Shown in pieces: positions 1 to 6,433 of a stretch of DNA of 11,234 nt. Position 1 is the first letter of the stretch; each line of letters opens with the position of its first letter. A program made the position numbers and the translations under genes. The stretch comes from Bacteroidaceae bacterium. Its GTDB lineage: Bacteria > Bacteroidota > Bacteroidia > Bacteroidales > Barnesiellaceae_A. The stretch is from positions 1 through 11,234 of the forward strand of contig JAFZDG010000271.1 in NCBI GenBank assembly GCA_017561285.1, written 5' to 3'. The notes below the pieces were generated by a model. That model was not told the origin of the DNA. It did not search any database and saw nothing but the letters and a program-made list of their open reading frames with translations.

Positions 1-550
1 CGTTGAGAGCCAAGAAACCGGCATCGCGTCCCATCACCTCTATAAAGAACAATCGTTCGTGCGATGAGGCTGTGTCGCGTATCTTATCGACTGCTTCCAT
101 AATCGTATTGAGTGCAGTATCATAACCTATGGTAAGATCGGTTCCATAGAGGTCATTATCGATAGTACCGGGTAAGCCTATGATGGGGTAATCATACTCT
201 TGAGCAAAGATGCGAGCGCCGGTGAGTGAACCATCGCCACCTATCACAACAAGAGCATCTATACCTTCTTGTCGCAACACATCGTAGGCAAGTTGGCGAC
301 CTTCGGGCGTTTGAAACTCCTTGCAACGCGCAGTCTTAAGAATTGTACCTCCTTGTTGTATTATGTTGCTTACGTTCTCGGTTTTAAAAGGCTTAATCTC
401 ACCCGAAATCTATCCTCTGTAACCATGATATATACCTTTTACCTCCATACCATTATATATGGCCGAGCGAGTAACCGCCCTGATAGCTGCATTCATACCG
501 GGCGCATCACCTCCCGATGTAAGAATACCTACACATTTTATTACTCCCAT
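1..550 (-). pseudogene. pfkA: 6-phosphofructokinase, 5' part, with internal stop (partial)
   Basis: ATP-dependent 6-phosphofructokinase phosphorylates fructose 6-phosphate to fructose 1,6-bisphosphate in cytoplasmic glycolysis. Reading down from ATG at 550-548 gives MGVIKCVGILTSGGDAPGMN, the family's N-terminal nucleotide-binding loop. After it come VVIGGDGS near residue 105, the catalytic PGTIDND segment near 130 and VEVMGRDAG near 175. About 183 codons lie in the window, and the C-terminal half is beyond the left edge. Codon 47 is TAG (410-412), in GYRG-stop-ISGEIK, where relatives have Leu; one base change from TTG explains it. Homology continues in the same frame on both sides, so there is no frameshift. 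It is either a recent nonsense mutation or a sequencing error; error is favoured because the other damaged gene lies at the opposite end. The family call is very secure, but functionality is uncertain. Confidence 0.9.
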
Positions 551-631
551 AATTTCTAAAAATCTATGTTCACTGCAAAGATAATCTATTCTTTAAAAAA
601 GAGAGTAAAATATTGCGTATTTTTAGAAATT
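551..631. repeat. 13-bp perfect inverted repeat in divergent intergenic region
   Basis: AATTTCTAAAAAT at 551-563 is the exact reverse complement of ATTTTTAGAAATT at 619-631, separated by 55 bp. One arm directly abuts the pfkA start codon. The other lies about 44 bp upstream of the first sugar-cassette gene. The two arms flank the candidate pfkA -7 element, an arrangement that would suit a shared operator. The function is inferred only from position. Confidence 0.6.
576..583 (-). promoter_or_regulatory. candidate -7 element for pfkA
   Basis: The minus strand reads TATCTTTG, an exact match to the Bacteroidota -7 consensus TAnnTTTG, 25 bp upstream of the pfkA ATG. No convincing TTTG -33 element lies 19-21 bp further upstream. 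The match is therefore only half of the usual promoter, and such octamers also occur by chance in AT-rich DNA. Confidence 0.45.
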
Positions 632-648
632 AGGTTCAAAATATAAAC

Positions 649-657
649 TATATTTTG
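649..657 (+). promoter_or_regulatory. possible -7 element for the amino-sugar cassette
   Basis: TATATTTTG lies 18 bp before the ATG at 675. It resembles the Bacteroidota -7 element TAnnTTTG but has one extra base between TA and TTTG. No clear -33 TTTG is present, only T-rich sequence near 620-626. A promoter is expected here because the cassette starts just downstream and diverges from pfkA, but this exact site is uncertain. Confidence 0.3.
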
Positions 658-674
658 TAACTTCGCATTTTGGT

Positions 675-1088
675 ATGAGTATAGACAAAGTACATATCAT
701 AGAATTGAAGACCATACGCGATAGGCGAGGCAATCTTTCGATAATAGAGAGTGGCGAATCGATACCCTTTGAGGTGGCTCGCACCTACTGGATATATGAT
801 GTTCCGGGAGGTGCACATCGCACCGGGCACGCATTCCGCACGCAACACGAATTTATTGTAGCACTGTCGGGTAGCTTCGATGTAATACTTGATGATGGCA
901 GGGAGCGCAAGCGATTCCATTTGTGTCGCTCGCACTATGGGTTGTATGTACCCAATATGATGTGGCGTGAGTTGGACAATTTTTCTACCAACTCGGTAGC
1001 GATGGTACTGAGCTCTACCCTATACGATGCTCGAGACTACATTGAAGACTATACTGCATACTGCCAAGAACTGAAAGATAATGAGTAA
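675..1088 (+). CDS. FdtA/QdtA-family cupin, paralogue 1 (TDP-sugar 3,4-ketoisomerase-like)
   Basis: This 137-residue single-domain cupin belongs to the FdtA/QdtA/WxcM-like family, which converts dTDP-4-keto-6-deoxyglucose to a dTDP-3-keto-6-deoxyhexose. Recognisable segments are DRRGNLSIIE (16-25), RTYWIYDVPGG (36-46), the core beta strands ALSGSFDVILDDG (63-75), MMWREL (95-100) and the C-terminal YDARDYIEDY. The length is typical of the family. Where the family usually has R-G-x-H-A-H this protein has R-T-G-H-A-F, so the second His of the active-site H-x-H pair is Phe54. It may be inactive alone, altered in specificity, or a partner subunit of the next gene product. The ATG at 675 has no Shine-Dalgarno sequence, which is normal for the phylum. 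Its stop overlaps the next gene by 8 bp, so the two are probably translationally coupled. The family call is firm; the exact sugar product cannot be read from sequence. Confidence 0.85.
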   Translation: MSIDKVHIIELKTIRDRRGNLSIIESGESIPFEVARTYWIYDVPGGAHRTGHAFRTQHEFIVALSGSFDVILDDGRERKRFHLCRSHYGLYVPNMMWRELDNFSTNSVAMVLSSTLYDARDYIEDYTAYCQELKDNE

Positions 1089-1515
1089 GCCTGCGAGATA
1101 TAATATCGATGACTGTTGCGTGATAGACCTATCGAAGCATACAAGAGCTAACGGCAACCTTACGGTTGTGGAGAATAACTTGTCGGCTCCGTTCGATACC
1201 AAACGCATCTATTATCTTTATGATGTACCGGCCGGAGAGGAGCGAGGCGGCCACGCTCACAAGCTACTGCAGCAATTTGTTATTGCGGTAAGCGGCAGTT
1301 TCGATGTGATAATTGACGATGGCAACCAACGCCGCACCATTACTCTCAATCGCCCTTTCAAGGGGTTACACATACGTCCCGGTATATGGAGGGAGCTTAA
1401 TAATTTCTCTTCGGGTGCGGTGTGCCTTGTATTGGCATCGGAGCACTATGACGAGGATGATTATATACGCGAATACGATCGGTTTATAGAGTATACAAAG
1501 GAGGATGTGCGATGA
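1081..1515 (+). CDS. FdtA/QdtA-family TDP-4-keto-6-deoxyhexose 3,4-ketoisomerase, paralogue 2
   Basis: This is a second 144-residue cupin of the same family. It is clearly homologous to its upstream neighbour over the whole length (shared SGSFDV, WREL-NFS and YD--DYI-EY) but well diverged. It keeps the canonical E-R-G-G-H-A-H-K motif (54-61), including both histidines of the H-x-H pair, so it is the better candidate for the catalytic isomerase making dTDP-3-keto-6-deoxygalactose or -glucose. Its N-terminal loop, RANGNLTVVE (22-31), is one residue longer than the DRRGNL version in paralogue 1. It overlaps the upstream gene by 8 bp and the aminotransferase gene by 4 bp (ATGA), making one coupled operon. 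Family members form homodimers; whether these two products pair with each other is open. FdtA and QdtA types cannot be told apart here. Confidence 0.88.
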   Translation: MSKPARYNIDDCCVIDLSKHTRANGNLTVVENNLSAPFDTKRIYYLYDVPAGEERGGHAHKLLQQFVIAVSGSFDVIIDDGNQRRTITLNRPFKGLHIRPGIWRELNNFSSGAVCLVLASEHYDEDDYIREYDRFIEYTKEDVR

Positions 1516-2630
1516 AACAATATGACCTATTATCGTTGCAACGACTCAACGCTCCATATGCCCAACAGCTCAAAGAGGCTGCTGCACGAGTGATAGACTC
1601 GGGGTGGTATCTGCGAGGTGCCGAAACAGAGGCTTTTGAGCAAGAAATGGCCTCATACTTGGGTGTAGAGTATGTTGTGGGCGTAGCCAACGGATTGGAT
1701 GCTCTTAGGCTTATCTTAATGGCATATATAGAGTTGGGACGATTGCAACCCGGCGATGAGGTTATCGTACCGGCCAACACGTTTATTGCTTCGGTGCTGG
1801 CCATTACCGACTGTGGACTTATCCCTCGCTTTGTAGAGCCATCAGCCACAACGCACAATATTGACACAACAATTATAGAACAAGCCATTACGCCTCGTAC
1901 CCGAGCCATTATGGTGGTACATCTCTATGGTCGTGCTTGTTGGGATGATGTATTGACCAAGACTGCCCATAGACACAATCTGCTTATTGTCGAAGATAAT
2001 GCCCAAGCATTGGGAGCTTATGCCGACAACGGACAGCATACCGGAACTTTGGGCGATGCCGCCGGCACCAGTTTCTACCCGGGCAAGAATTTGGGCGCAT
2101 TGGGCGATGCCGGTATGGTGACTACCCACGACAAAGAGTTGGCTCAAATGGTACGTGCATTGGGTAACTACGGGGGCAATCGCCGATATGTCTATGAACA
2201 CAAAGGGTTGAATAGCCGCATTGATGAGATGCAAGCTGCTATGTTGCGCGTGAAATTGCGATACATAGACAATGAGAATGCTCGCCGTAGCGAATTGGCT
2301 CATCTGTACAACTCTCTTATTGACAATAAACACATTACGCTACCTCAGCTACCCACAAAACCCAATACCCACGTATGGCATCAATATGTAGTGCGTACAC
2401 CCTATCGCGATGCTTTTATGCAGTATATGCACGAGAATGGTATTGCCACAGGCATACACTACCCTATCCCACCACACAAACAAGAGGCTTATAAAGCATA
2501 CAACTCCTTGTCACTGCCTGTTACCGAACACTTAGCCCACGAGGTTGTGAGTCTCCCCATAGCCCCATACTTCTCGGAGCAAGATATTGAGTATATAGCC
2601 CAAGTGATAAATGGCTTTGAAACAGAATAG
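1512..2630 (+). CDS. DegT/DnrJ/EryC1/StrS-family PLP aminotransferase (FdtB/QdtB-like)
   Basis: This predicted sugar-nucleotide aminotransferase would transfer an amino group from glutamate to C3 of the dTDP-3-keto-6-deoxyhexose made by the adjacent isomerase, giving dTDP-Fuc3N or dTDP-Qui3N in the cytoplasm. At 372 residues it is full length for the family. Visible features are ANGLDALRL (59-67), DEVIVPANTFIAS (82-94), the PLP-ring contact EDNAQALGA (161-169), the Schiff-base lysine K192 in SFYPGKNLGALGDAG, NSRIDEMQAAML (214-225) and the C-terminal GIHYPIPPHKQ segment. It starts within the ATGA overlap with the isomerase gene and ends 27 bp before nadC. No acyltransferase (FdtC/QdtC) or rmlAB gene follows, so the pathway must be completed elsewhere. 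Fold and class are certain; C3 specificity is inferred from the neighbours. Confidence 0.92.
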   Translation: MKQYDLLSLQRLNAPYAQQLKEAAARVIDSGWYLRGAETEAFEQEMASYLGVEYVVGVANGLDALRLILMAYIELGRLQPGDEVIVPANTFIASVLAITDCGLIPRFVEPSATTHNIDTTIIEQAITPRTRAIMVVHLYGRACWDDVLTKTAHRHNLLIVEDNAQALGAYADNGQHTGTLGDAAGTSFYPGKNLGALGDAGMVTTHDKELAQMVRALGNYGGNRRYVYEHKGLNSRIDEMQAAMLRVKLRYIDNENARRSELAHLYNSLIDNKHITLPQLPTKPNTHVWHQYVVRTPYRDAFMQYMHENGIATGIHYPIPPHKQEAYKAYNSLSLPVTEHLAHEVVSLPIAPYFSEQDIEYIAQVINGFETE

Positions 2631-2657
2631 ACAAAATTAATAACTATAACACATAAT

Positions 2658-3512
2658 ATGAATATGAAAACACCCCAAGAACTCATTGACGAACTTATTA
2701 CGCTGGCCTTTAACGAAGATATTGGCGATGGCGACCATACTACTCTTTGCTGCATTCCTGCAACTGAAATGGGTAAGCAAAAATTGCTTATCAAAGAGGC
2801 AGGAGTATTGGCGGGTGTGGATATGGCACGCCGTGTAATCAACTACTTCGATCCCGAGTTGAAAATAACCACATACATTGAAGATGGTGCCGAGGTACAA
2901 CCCGGCGATGTAGCTTTTGTAGTTGAAGGTCGTGTGCAATCGTTGTTGCAGGTAGAGCGTACAATGCTCAACATTATGCAACGCATGAGTGGTATAGCTA
3001 CGACAACCCGCAAATATGTGCGTCTGCTCGAAGGTACAGGAACACGTGTACTTGACACACGCAAGACCACACCCGGATTGCGTATGATTGAGAAAGAGGC
3101 TGTAAAAATTGGTGGTGGTGTAAATCACCGCATCGGTCTTTTTGATATGATTCTGCTCAAAGATAACCACGTTGACTTTGCAGGTGGTATAGAAAATGCT
3201 ATTGTTCGTGCCAAAGAGTATCTGCAAGCCAAAGGCAAAGAGTTGAAAATAGAGATTGAAGTACGCAATATGGACGAATTGCGTGAGGTATTGCGTGTAG
3301 GTGGTGTTGACCGCATTATGCTCGACAATTTCACTCCTGCACTTACTCGTGAGGCTGTAGAACTTATCGACCACCGATTTGAAACAGAGTCATCGGGTGG
3401 TATTACCTTCGATACCATACGCTCATATGCCGAGTGTGGTGTCGATTATGTGTCGGTGGGTGCGCTCACTCACTCTGTAAAAGGTCTTGATATGAGTTTC
3501 AAAGCCTGCTAA
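2658..3512 (+). CDS. nadC: nicotinate-nucleotide pyrophosphorylase (carboxylating), QPRTase
   Basis: NadC condenses quinolinate with PRPP, with loss of CO2 and pyrophosphate, to make nicotinate mononucleotide in de novo NAD synthesis. The 284-residue protein has the full family pattern: NEDIGDGDHTT (19-29), VERTMLNIMQRMSGIAT (99-115), the PRPP/quinolinate-binding DTRKTTPGLR (133-142), GGGVNHRIGLFDMILLKDNH (152-171), EIEVRN (199-204), IMLDNF (220-225), ESSGGI (244-249) and YVSVGALTHS (264-273). Two in-frame ATGs, at 2658 and 2664, are both possible starts; the first is used here. It lies 27 bp behind the aminotransferase gene with no clear promoter in the gap, so readthrough from the sugar cassette is possible. 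The nadA and nadB genes are not in the window. Confidence 0.96.
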   Translation: MNMKTPQELIDELITLAFNEDIGDGDHTTLCCIPATEMGKQKLLIKEAGVLAGVDMARRVINYFDPELKITTYIEDGAEVQPGDVAFVVEGRVQSLLQVERTMLNIMQRMSGIATTTRKYVRLLEGTGTRVLDTRKTTPGLRMIEKEAVKIGGGVNHRIGLFDMILLKDNHVDFAGGIENAIVRAKEYLQAKGKELKIEIEVRNMDELREVLRVGGVDRIMLDNFTPALTREAVELIDHRFETESSGGITFDTIRSYAECGVDYVSVGALTHSVKGLDMSFKAC

Positions 3513-3532
3513 TAAGCAGATACACCCCTATA

Positions 3533-3578
3533 AACAACCCCTGTATCGGTCGCGTAATGACCGGATACAGGGGTTGTT
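3533..3578. terminator. bidirectional intrinsic terminator between nadC and the lipoprotein gene
   Basis: A long inverted repeat pairs 3533-3551 with 3559-3578: AACAACCCCTGTATC-GGTC against its complement, with one bulged base and a 7-nt loop. It is GC-rich in the middle, with AAC/GTT edges and T-rich sequence following on the plus strand. It sits 21 bp after the nadC stop and 24 bp after the convergent lipoprotein gene's stop, so it can end both transcripts. Confidence 0.85.
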
Positions 3579-3601
3579 GTTTCTCTCTATATATAGGAAG
3601 G

Positions 3602-4483
3602 TTACTTCAACTCGACAACGAGGAACCGAGAGAGTGACCAGAAGTTGTCGGGATTGAGAATATTGAGGGTATAAAAGCCCTCTTCGTCTTGTACCAACTC
3701 ATAGCTGTCGGCCGGATGATTGGTACAAACCTTCACCTTCTTGCTCTCCAAGAATATAGAGTTCAATGTGCGCATATCGGCTTTTACAAAGGCATCGCGA
3801 TTGAAAGACTCTTTCAAGACTTGTGTTTTACTAAAGAGACCTCCACCGGTGAGGATGTTATTCTCACGCAATTGCTCAGTATAGGCATAAATGTAATATA
3901 CCTCGTTGAGAGCCATATCTTGCGAGGCAATAACCGAAGCTTGATTTTGTGTCACATTGGTAAGGTCGGTAACTTGTGACGACAAGTTAGAAACAGTCTC
4001 ATCCAGCTCGCCGATACGCACATCACGAGCGGCAAGTGATGCTTGCAATTCAACAATGAGAGCATCTTTCTCGGCAATTTGCTCCTTGAGTTGCTCTATA
4101 CTCTTGCGCAGTGCAGCTGAATTGGCATTGCTCGATTGGAGTCTCTTTTCTAACTCGGCAATACGCTCACGATTGCGTTGCAATGTATTGGCCATCAACT
4201 CTATATCTTTCTTTATACGCGATTGCGCCGACATCGTTATATCGCCGGTATCGGCACTCTGCTCTATCACAAAGTTCTCGGCACTCTTGATTGCCTGCAT
4301 ATCGGCATCTATCTCTGTGATGTAACCAATCATCTCTTCGTAGTAATTGCGTATTTCGGCATTGGCTTGACGCAACGAATCGTTGGCTTGTTGCAAGGCT
4401 TGCTCTTCGGCACTGATACCGTGGTTACACGAAGCAAACATCAATGCTCCTAAAGGCAACATCATTAAAAAACTTTTTTTCAT
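3602..4483 (-). CDS. Cbp1-like coiled-coil lipoprotein
   Basis: This is a 293-residue predicted outer-membrane or periplasmic lipoprotein. Residues 1-18 form a signal peptide (MKKSFLMMLPLGALMFAS) ending in a lipobox, with Cys19 the predicted lipidated residue. Residues 25-185 are a long, mostly helical region rich in E, Q, L and K with heptad-like spacing (RNRERIAELEKRLQ, RKSIEQLKEQIAEKDALI), indicating a coiled coil. The C-terminal ~100 residues form a distinct domain ending NPDNFWSLSRFLVVELK. That architecture and ending resemble the Bacteroides family annotated as Cbp1-type collagen-binding glycoprotein adhesin, as I recall it. Collagen binding is not demonstrable from sequence, and a general envelope role is equally possible. 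One Bacteroidota O-glycosylation sequon is present, D35-S36-L37. It is last in an operon, 21 bp after rsmI. Confidence 0.75.
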   Translation of the reverse strand: MKKSFLMMLPLGALMFASCNHGISAEEQALQQANDSLRQANAEIRNYYEEMIGYITEIDADMQAIKSAENFVIEQSADTGDITMSAQSRIKKDIELMANTLQRNRERIAELEKRLQSSNANSAALRKSIEQLKEQIAEKDALIVELQASLAARDVRIGELDETVSNLSSQVTDLTNVTQNQASVIASQDMALNEVYYIYAYTEQLRENNILTGGGLFSKTQVLKESFNRDAFVKADMRTLNSIFLESKKVKVCTNHPADSYELVQDEEGFYTLNILNPDNFWSLSRFLVVELK

Positions 4484-4504
4484 ATCTTTTGTTATTAGGG
4501 GTTA

Positions 4505-5239
4505 TTAATCTTCTATTGAGCGTTTCTCTTTTTTATCGGCATATTTATCACGCTTTACGCGAGGTTGCTCGGGCGCACCGGCTACAACTATCACAATCTC
4601 ACCTTTGGGCTCATTGACCGTAAAATGCTGTATAAGTTCGGCGAGTGTACCTCGCTGTGTATCGGCATGCAACTTAGATATTTCGCGACAAACCGCAGCT
4701 TCACGCTCCTCGTCCATCACTTCGGCCAGTTGTGTTAAGGTCTTTACCAAACGATAGGGCGACTCATATATAATCATACTGCGCTCTTCGGTAGCCAAAA
4801 CCTCCAACCGGCTGTTACGACCTTTCTTTTGTGGCAGGAAACCTTCAAAACAGAACTTCTCGTTGGGCAAACCCGACATAACAAGAGCCGGGACAAAAGC
4901 CGTTGCACCAGGCAGACACTCCACCTCTACTCCGGCACGACAACAGGCTCGTACAAGAAGAAATCCGGGATCGGATATAGCGGGTGTTCCGGCATCGGTA
5001 ATGAGAGCAATGGTCTCTCCGGCAACAATGCGCGCCACTATAGCTTCGGCTGTACTATGCTCGTTGAACTTATGGTGTGACTGCAAACGAGCTTGTATAT
5101 CGTAATGCTTGAGCAGGATACCGCTTGTGCGAGTATCTTCGGCCAAGATACAATCGACCTCACGCAATATGCGCAATGCTCGTAATGTTATATCTTCGAG
5201 ATTACCCACCGGTGTGGGTACTAAATACAATTTACCCAT
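4505..5239 (-). CDS. rsmI: 16S rRNA (cytidine-1402-2'-O)-methyltransferase RsmI
   Basis: RsmI methylates the ribose 2'-OH of C1402 in the 16S rRNA decoding centre using S-adenosylmethionine. The 244-residue tetrapyrrole-methylase-fold protein shows LYLVPTPVGNLEDITLRAL (4-22), LAEDTR (32-37), the SAM-binding ITDAGTPAISDPG (80-92), CLPGATAFVPAL (108-119), FEGFLPQKKGR (131-141), the family signature YESPYRLVKTL (158-168), REISKLH (185-191) and PKGEIVIVV (211-219). The tail is short and very basic/acidic (VKRDKYADKKEKRSIED). The length matches the shorter Bacteroidota form; proteobacterial versions are about 280 residues. It starts 2 bp after the stop of the acidic-linker gene and is followed by the lipoprotein gene, so all three are probably cotranscribed. 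Confidence 0.96.
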   Translation of the reverse strand: MGKLYLVPTPVGNLEDITLRALRILREVDCILAEDTRTSGILLKHYDIQARLQSHHKFNEHSTAEAIVARIVAGETIALITDAGTPAISDPGFLLVRACCRAGVEVECLPGATAFVPALVMSGLPNEKFCFEGFLPQKKGRNSRLEVLATEERSMIIYESPYRLVKTLTQLAEVMDEEREAAVCREISKLHADTQRGTLAELIQHFTVNEPKGEIVIVVAGAPEQPRVKRDKYADKKEKRSIED

Positions 5240-5241
5240 CT

Positions 5242-6282
5242 TTATCGTTGTTTGAAATGACGTTCTACCAACTGTAAAAATTCTTGTACAACAAGCTCAT
5301 CGGTACTCCAATTGAGATCTTGTACCAGATATTCCAATACCTCATTATAATCGCTCATTGTATCAATAAGATTGAGCGTATCATTCATATTCACATCGCT
5401 GTTGCCAAACAATTCTCTACGGAATCTGAAACGATCATTGAGGCTCAATGCTTTGCGCAACTCCTTAGCTTGTCGTGCTGTCATTTTATCGCCCAATGTG
5501 ATAAATTCGTTATCCATAGGCTCCCCTCGGTTATAAAGGTCATCGGCATCAAACAAATCTTCTTCGGTTGCGTTTGATTCCTCTATGTCGTTCTCGGGTT
5601 GCTCTTCGTCAATAACAATAGATTCGAGCATCATTGATTGGCTCTCTTCCTCTGTGTCGGCAACCTCCACCTCATAGTCAACAACAGCTATTTCGTCGGT
5701 CTCAATATATACATCTTCATCAGTATCATCAAACATTACTGCTTCTGACAACGTATGAGTTTCATCGTCCGTTTCTTCGACTTCGGTTTCCGATACAAAA
5801 TCATCGAAAGCGTTACTTACGTTGCGCGTTGTATCATCGGCAACAGGCTCTTCTTCGGGGATAAAATCTTCGACAAAGGGGGCAATATACTCCTCCTCTT
5901 CTTCAGCGGCTTCCGCGTCATCACCTTGCTCTGTGTCAGTATCGTTTGCGACTACCAAGAGTGTTTCATCGGATGCATCTACGTCACTCTCAAGCATAGG
6001 AGTCATATCTACGGTGTCTATCAATGCATTCGTATCTTCCTGTGTCGATGCATCATCATCGCTATCGAGCCACTGCGCATACTCGGCAGGAATCTCAACA
6101 GGAGCCGGATTGGCCTCCGCTCGCCACGCCTCGACAAGAGCTGTTATATGCTGCGACTTCTCTATTGCAATTTTATATAAGACATCGGGCGCAGTATCAC
6201 CACCACGTTCTATGACAATGAGTAAATCGCGCAATTGCGATAATTGCTCACTTATGTATTGGTTACGTTCGGTACTATTCAT
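5242..6282 (-). CDS. conserved Bacteroidota protein with acidic disordered linker
   Basis: This 346-residue protein has three parts. Residues 1-72 form a helical N-terminal segment (SEQLSQLRDLL, KSQHITALVEAW). Residues 73-250 are an extremely Asp/Glu-rich, low-complexity linker with runs such as EEEEE, presumably disordered. Residues 255-346 form a folded domain containing RQAKELRKALSLNDRFRFRR, ELFGN and DYNEVLEYL, ending in an amphipathic helix (VVQEFLQLVERHF). I recognise the C-terminal domain as a conserved Bacteroidota family of unknown function, often described simply as hypothetical. There is no signal peptide or membrane segment, so it is probably cytoplasmic. ATG 6282 was chosen because a 24-bp longer in-frame TTG start at 6306 would overlap the candidate promoter. 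The 2-bp gap to rsmI suggests coupled translation and perhaps a link to ribosome or RNA biology, which is inference only. Confidence 0.8.
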   Translation of the reverse strand: MNSTERNQYISEQLSQLRDLLIVIERGGDTAPDVLYKIAIEKSQHITALVEAWRAEANPAPVEIPAEYAQWLDSDDDASTQEDTNALIDTVDMTPMLESDVDASDETLLVVANDTDTEQGDDAEAAEEEEEYIAPFVEDFIPEEEPVADDTTRNVSNAFDDFVSETEVEETDDETHTLSEAVMFDDTDEDVYIETDEIAVVDYEVEVADTEEESQSMMLESIVIDEEQPENDIEESNATEEDLFDADDLYNRGEPMDNEFITLGDKMTARQAKELRKALSLNDRFRFRRELFGNSDVNMNDTLNLIDTMSDYNEVLEYLVQDLNWSTDELVVQEFLQLVERHFKQR

Positions 6283-6303
6283 TTGTAAGTTTTTTATATA
6301 ATG

Positions 6304-6311
6304 CAAAAATA
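6304..6311 (-). promoter_or_regulatory. candidate -7 element for the acidic-protein/rsmI/lipoprotein operon
   Basis: The minus strand reads TATTTTTG, an exact match to TAnnTTTG, 21 bp upstream of the ATG at 6282, which would give a short 5' leader. There is no TTTG at the -33 spacing. A 9-bp motif, AATATGACT, overlaps the upstream edge of this element and recurs once further upstream. Confidence 0.5.
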
Positions 6312-6358
6312 GTCATATTTATATAATATAGGATGTGGTATGATAAAAAAGTCATATT
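6311..6358 (-). repeat. AATATGACT direct repeat upstream of the operon
   Basis: The minus strand carries AATATGACT at 6319-6311 and again at 6358-6350, 39 bp apart, each followed by a T-run. One copy overlaps the candidate -7 element. It could be a duplicated operator, a duplicated promoter core or chance in AT-rich DNA. The rest of the 6312-6433 gap shows only a weak GGG-TTGTG-CCC hairpin and no gene. Confidence 0.4.
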
Positions 6359-6433
6359 ACTTTCTACTTTCGGGGCACAACCCTCTCATTTTTTTATTTA
6401 TTCATCATACGAACACATCGAATAGAGATACGA

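Noticed and set aside
269..559. Plus-strand open frame of 96 residues
   Set aside because: It lies antisense to pfkA, whose protein is unmistakable, and has no recognisable motif; it is visible only because pfkA is opposite.
2637..3374. Minus-strand open frame of 245 residues
   Set aside because: It lies fully antisense to nadC, which has every family motif; Cys/Thr/Tyr-rich translation with no domain pattern.
3533..3578. Inverted repeat as a mobile-element end or CRISPR repeat
   Set aside because: It is a single palindrome between two convergent stop codons with a short loop, fitting a bidirectional terminator; no direct repeats or transposase are near.
5822..6301. Serine-rich plus-strand open frame
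   Set aside because: It is the complement of the Asp/Glu-rich linker (GAT/GAA codons read as ATC/TTC, TCA/TCG), a composition artefact.
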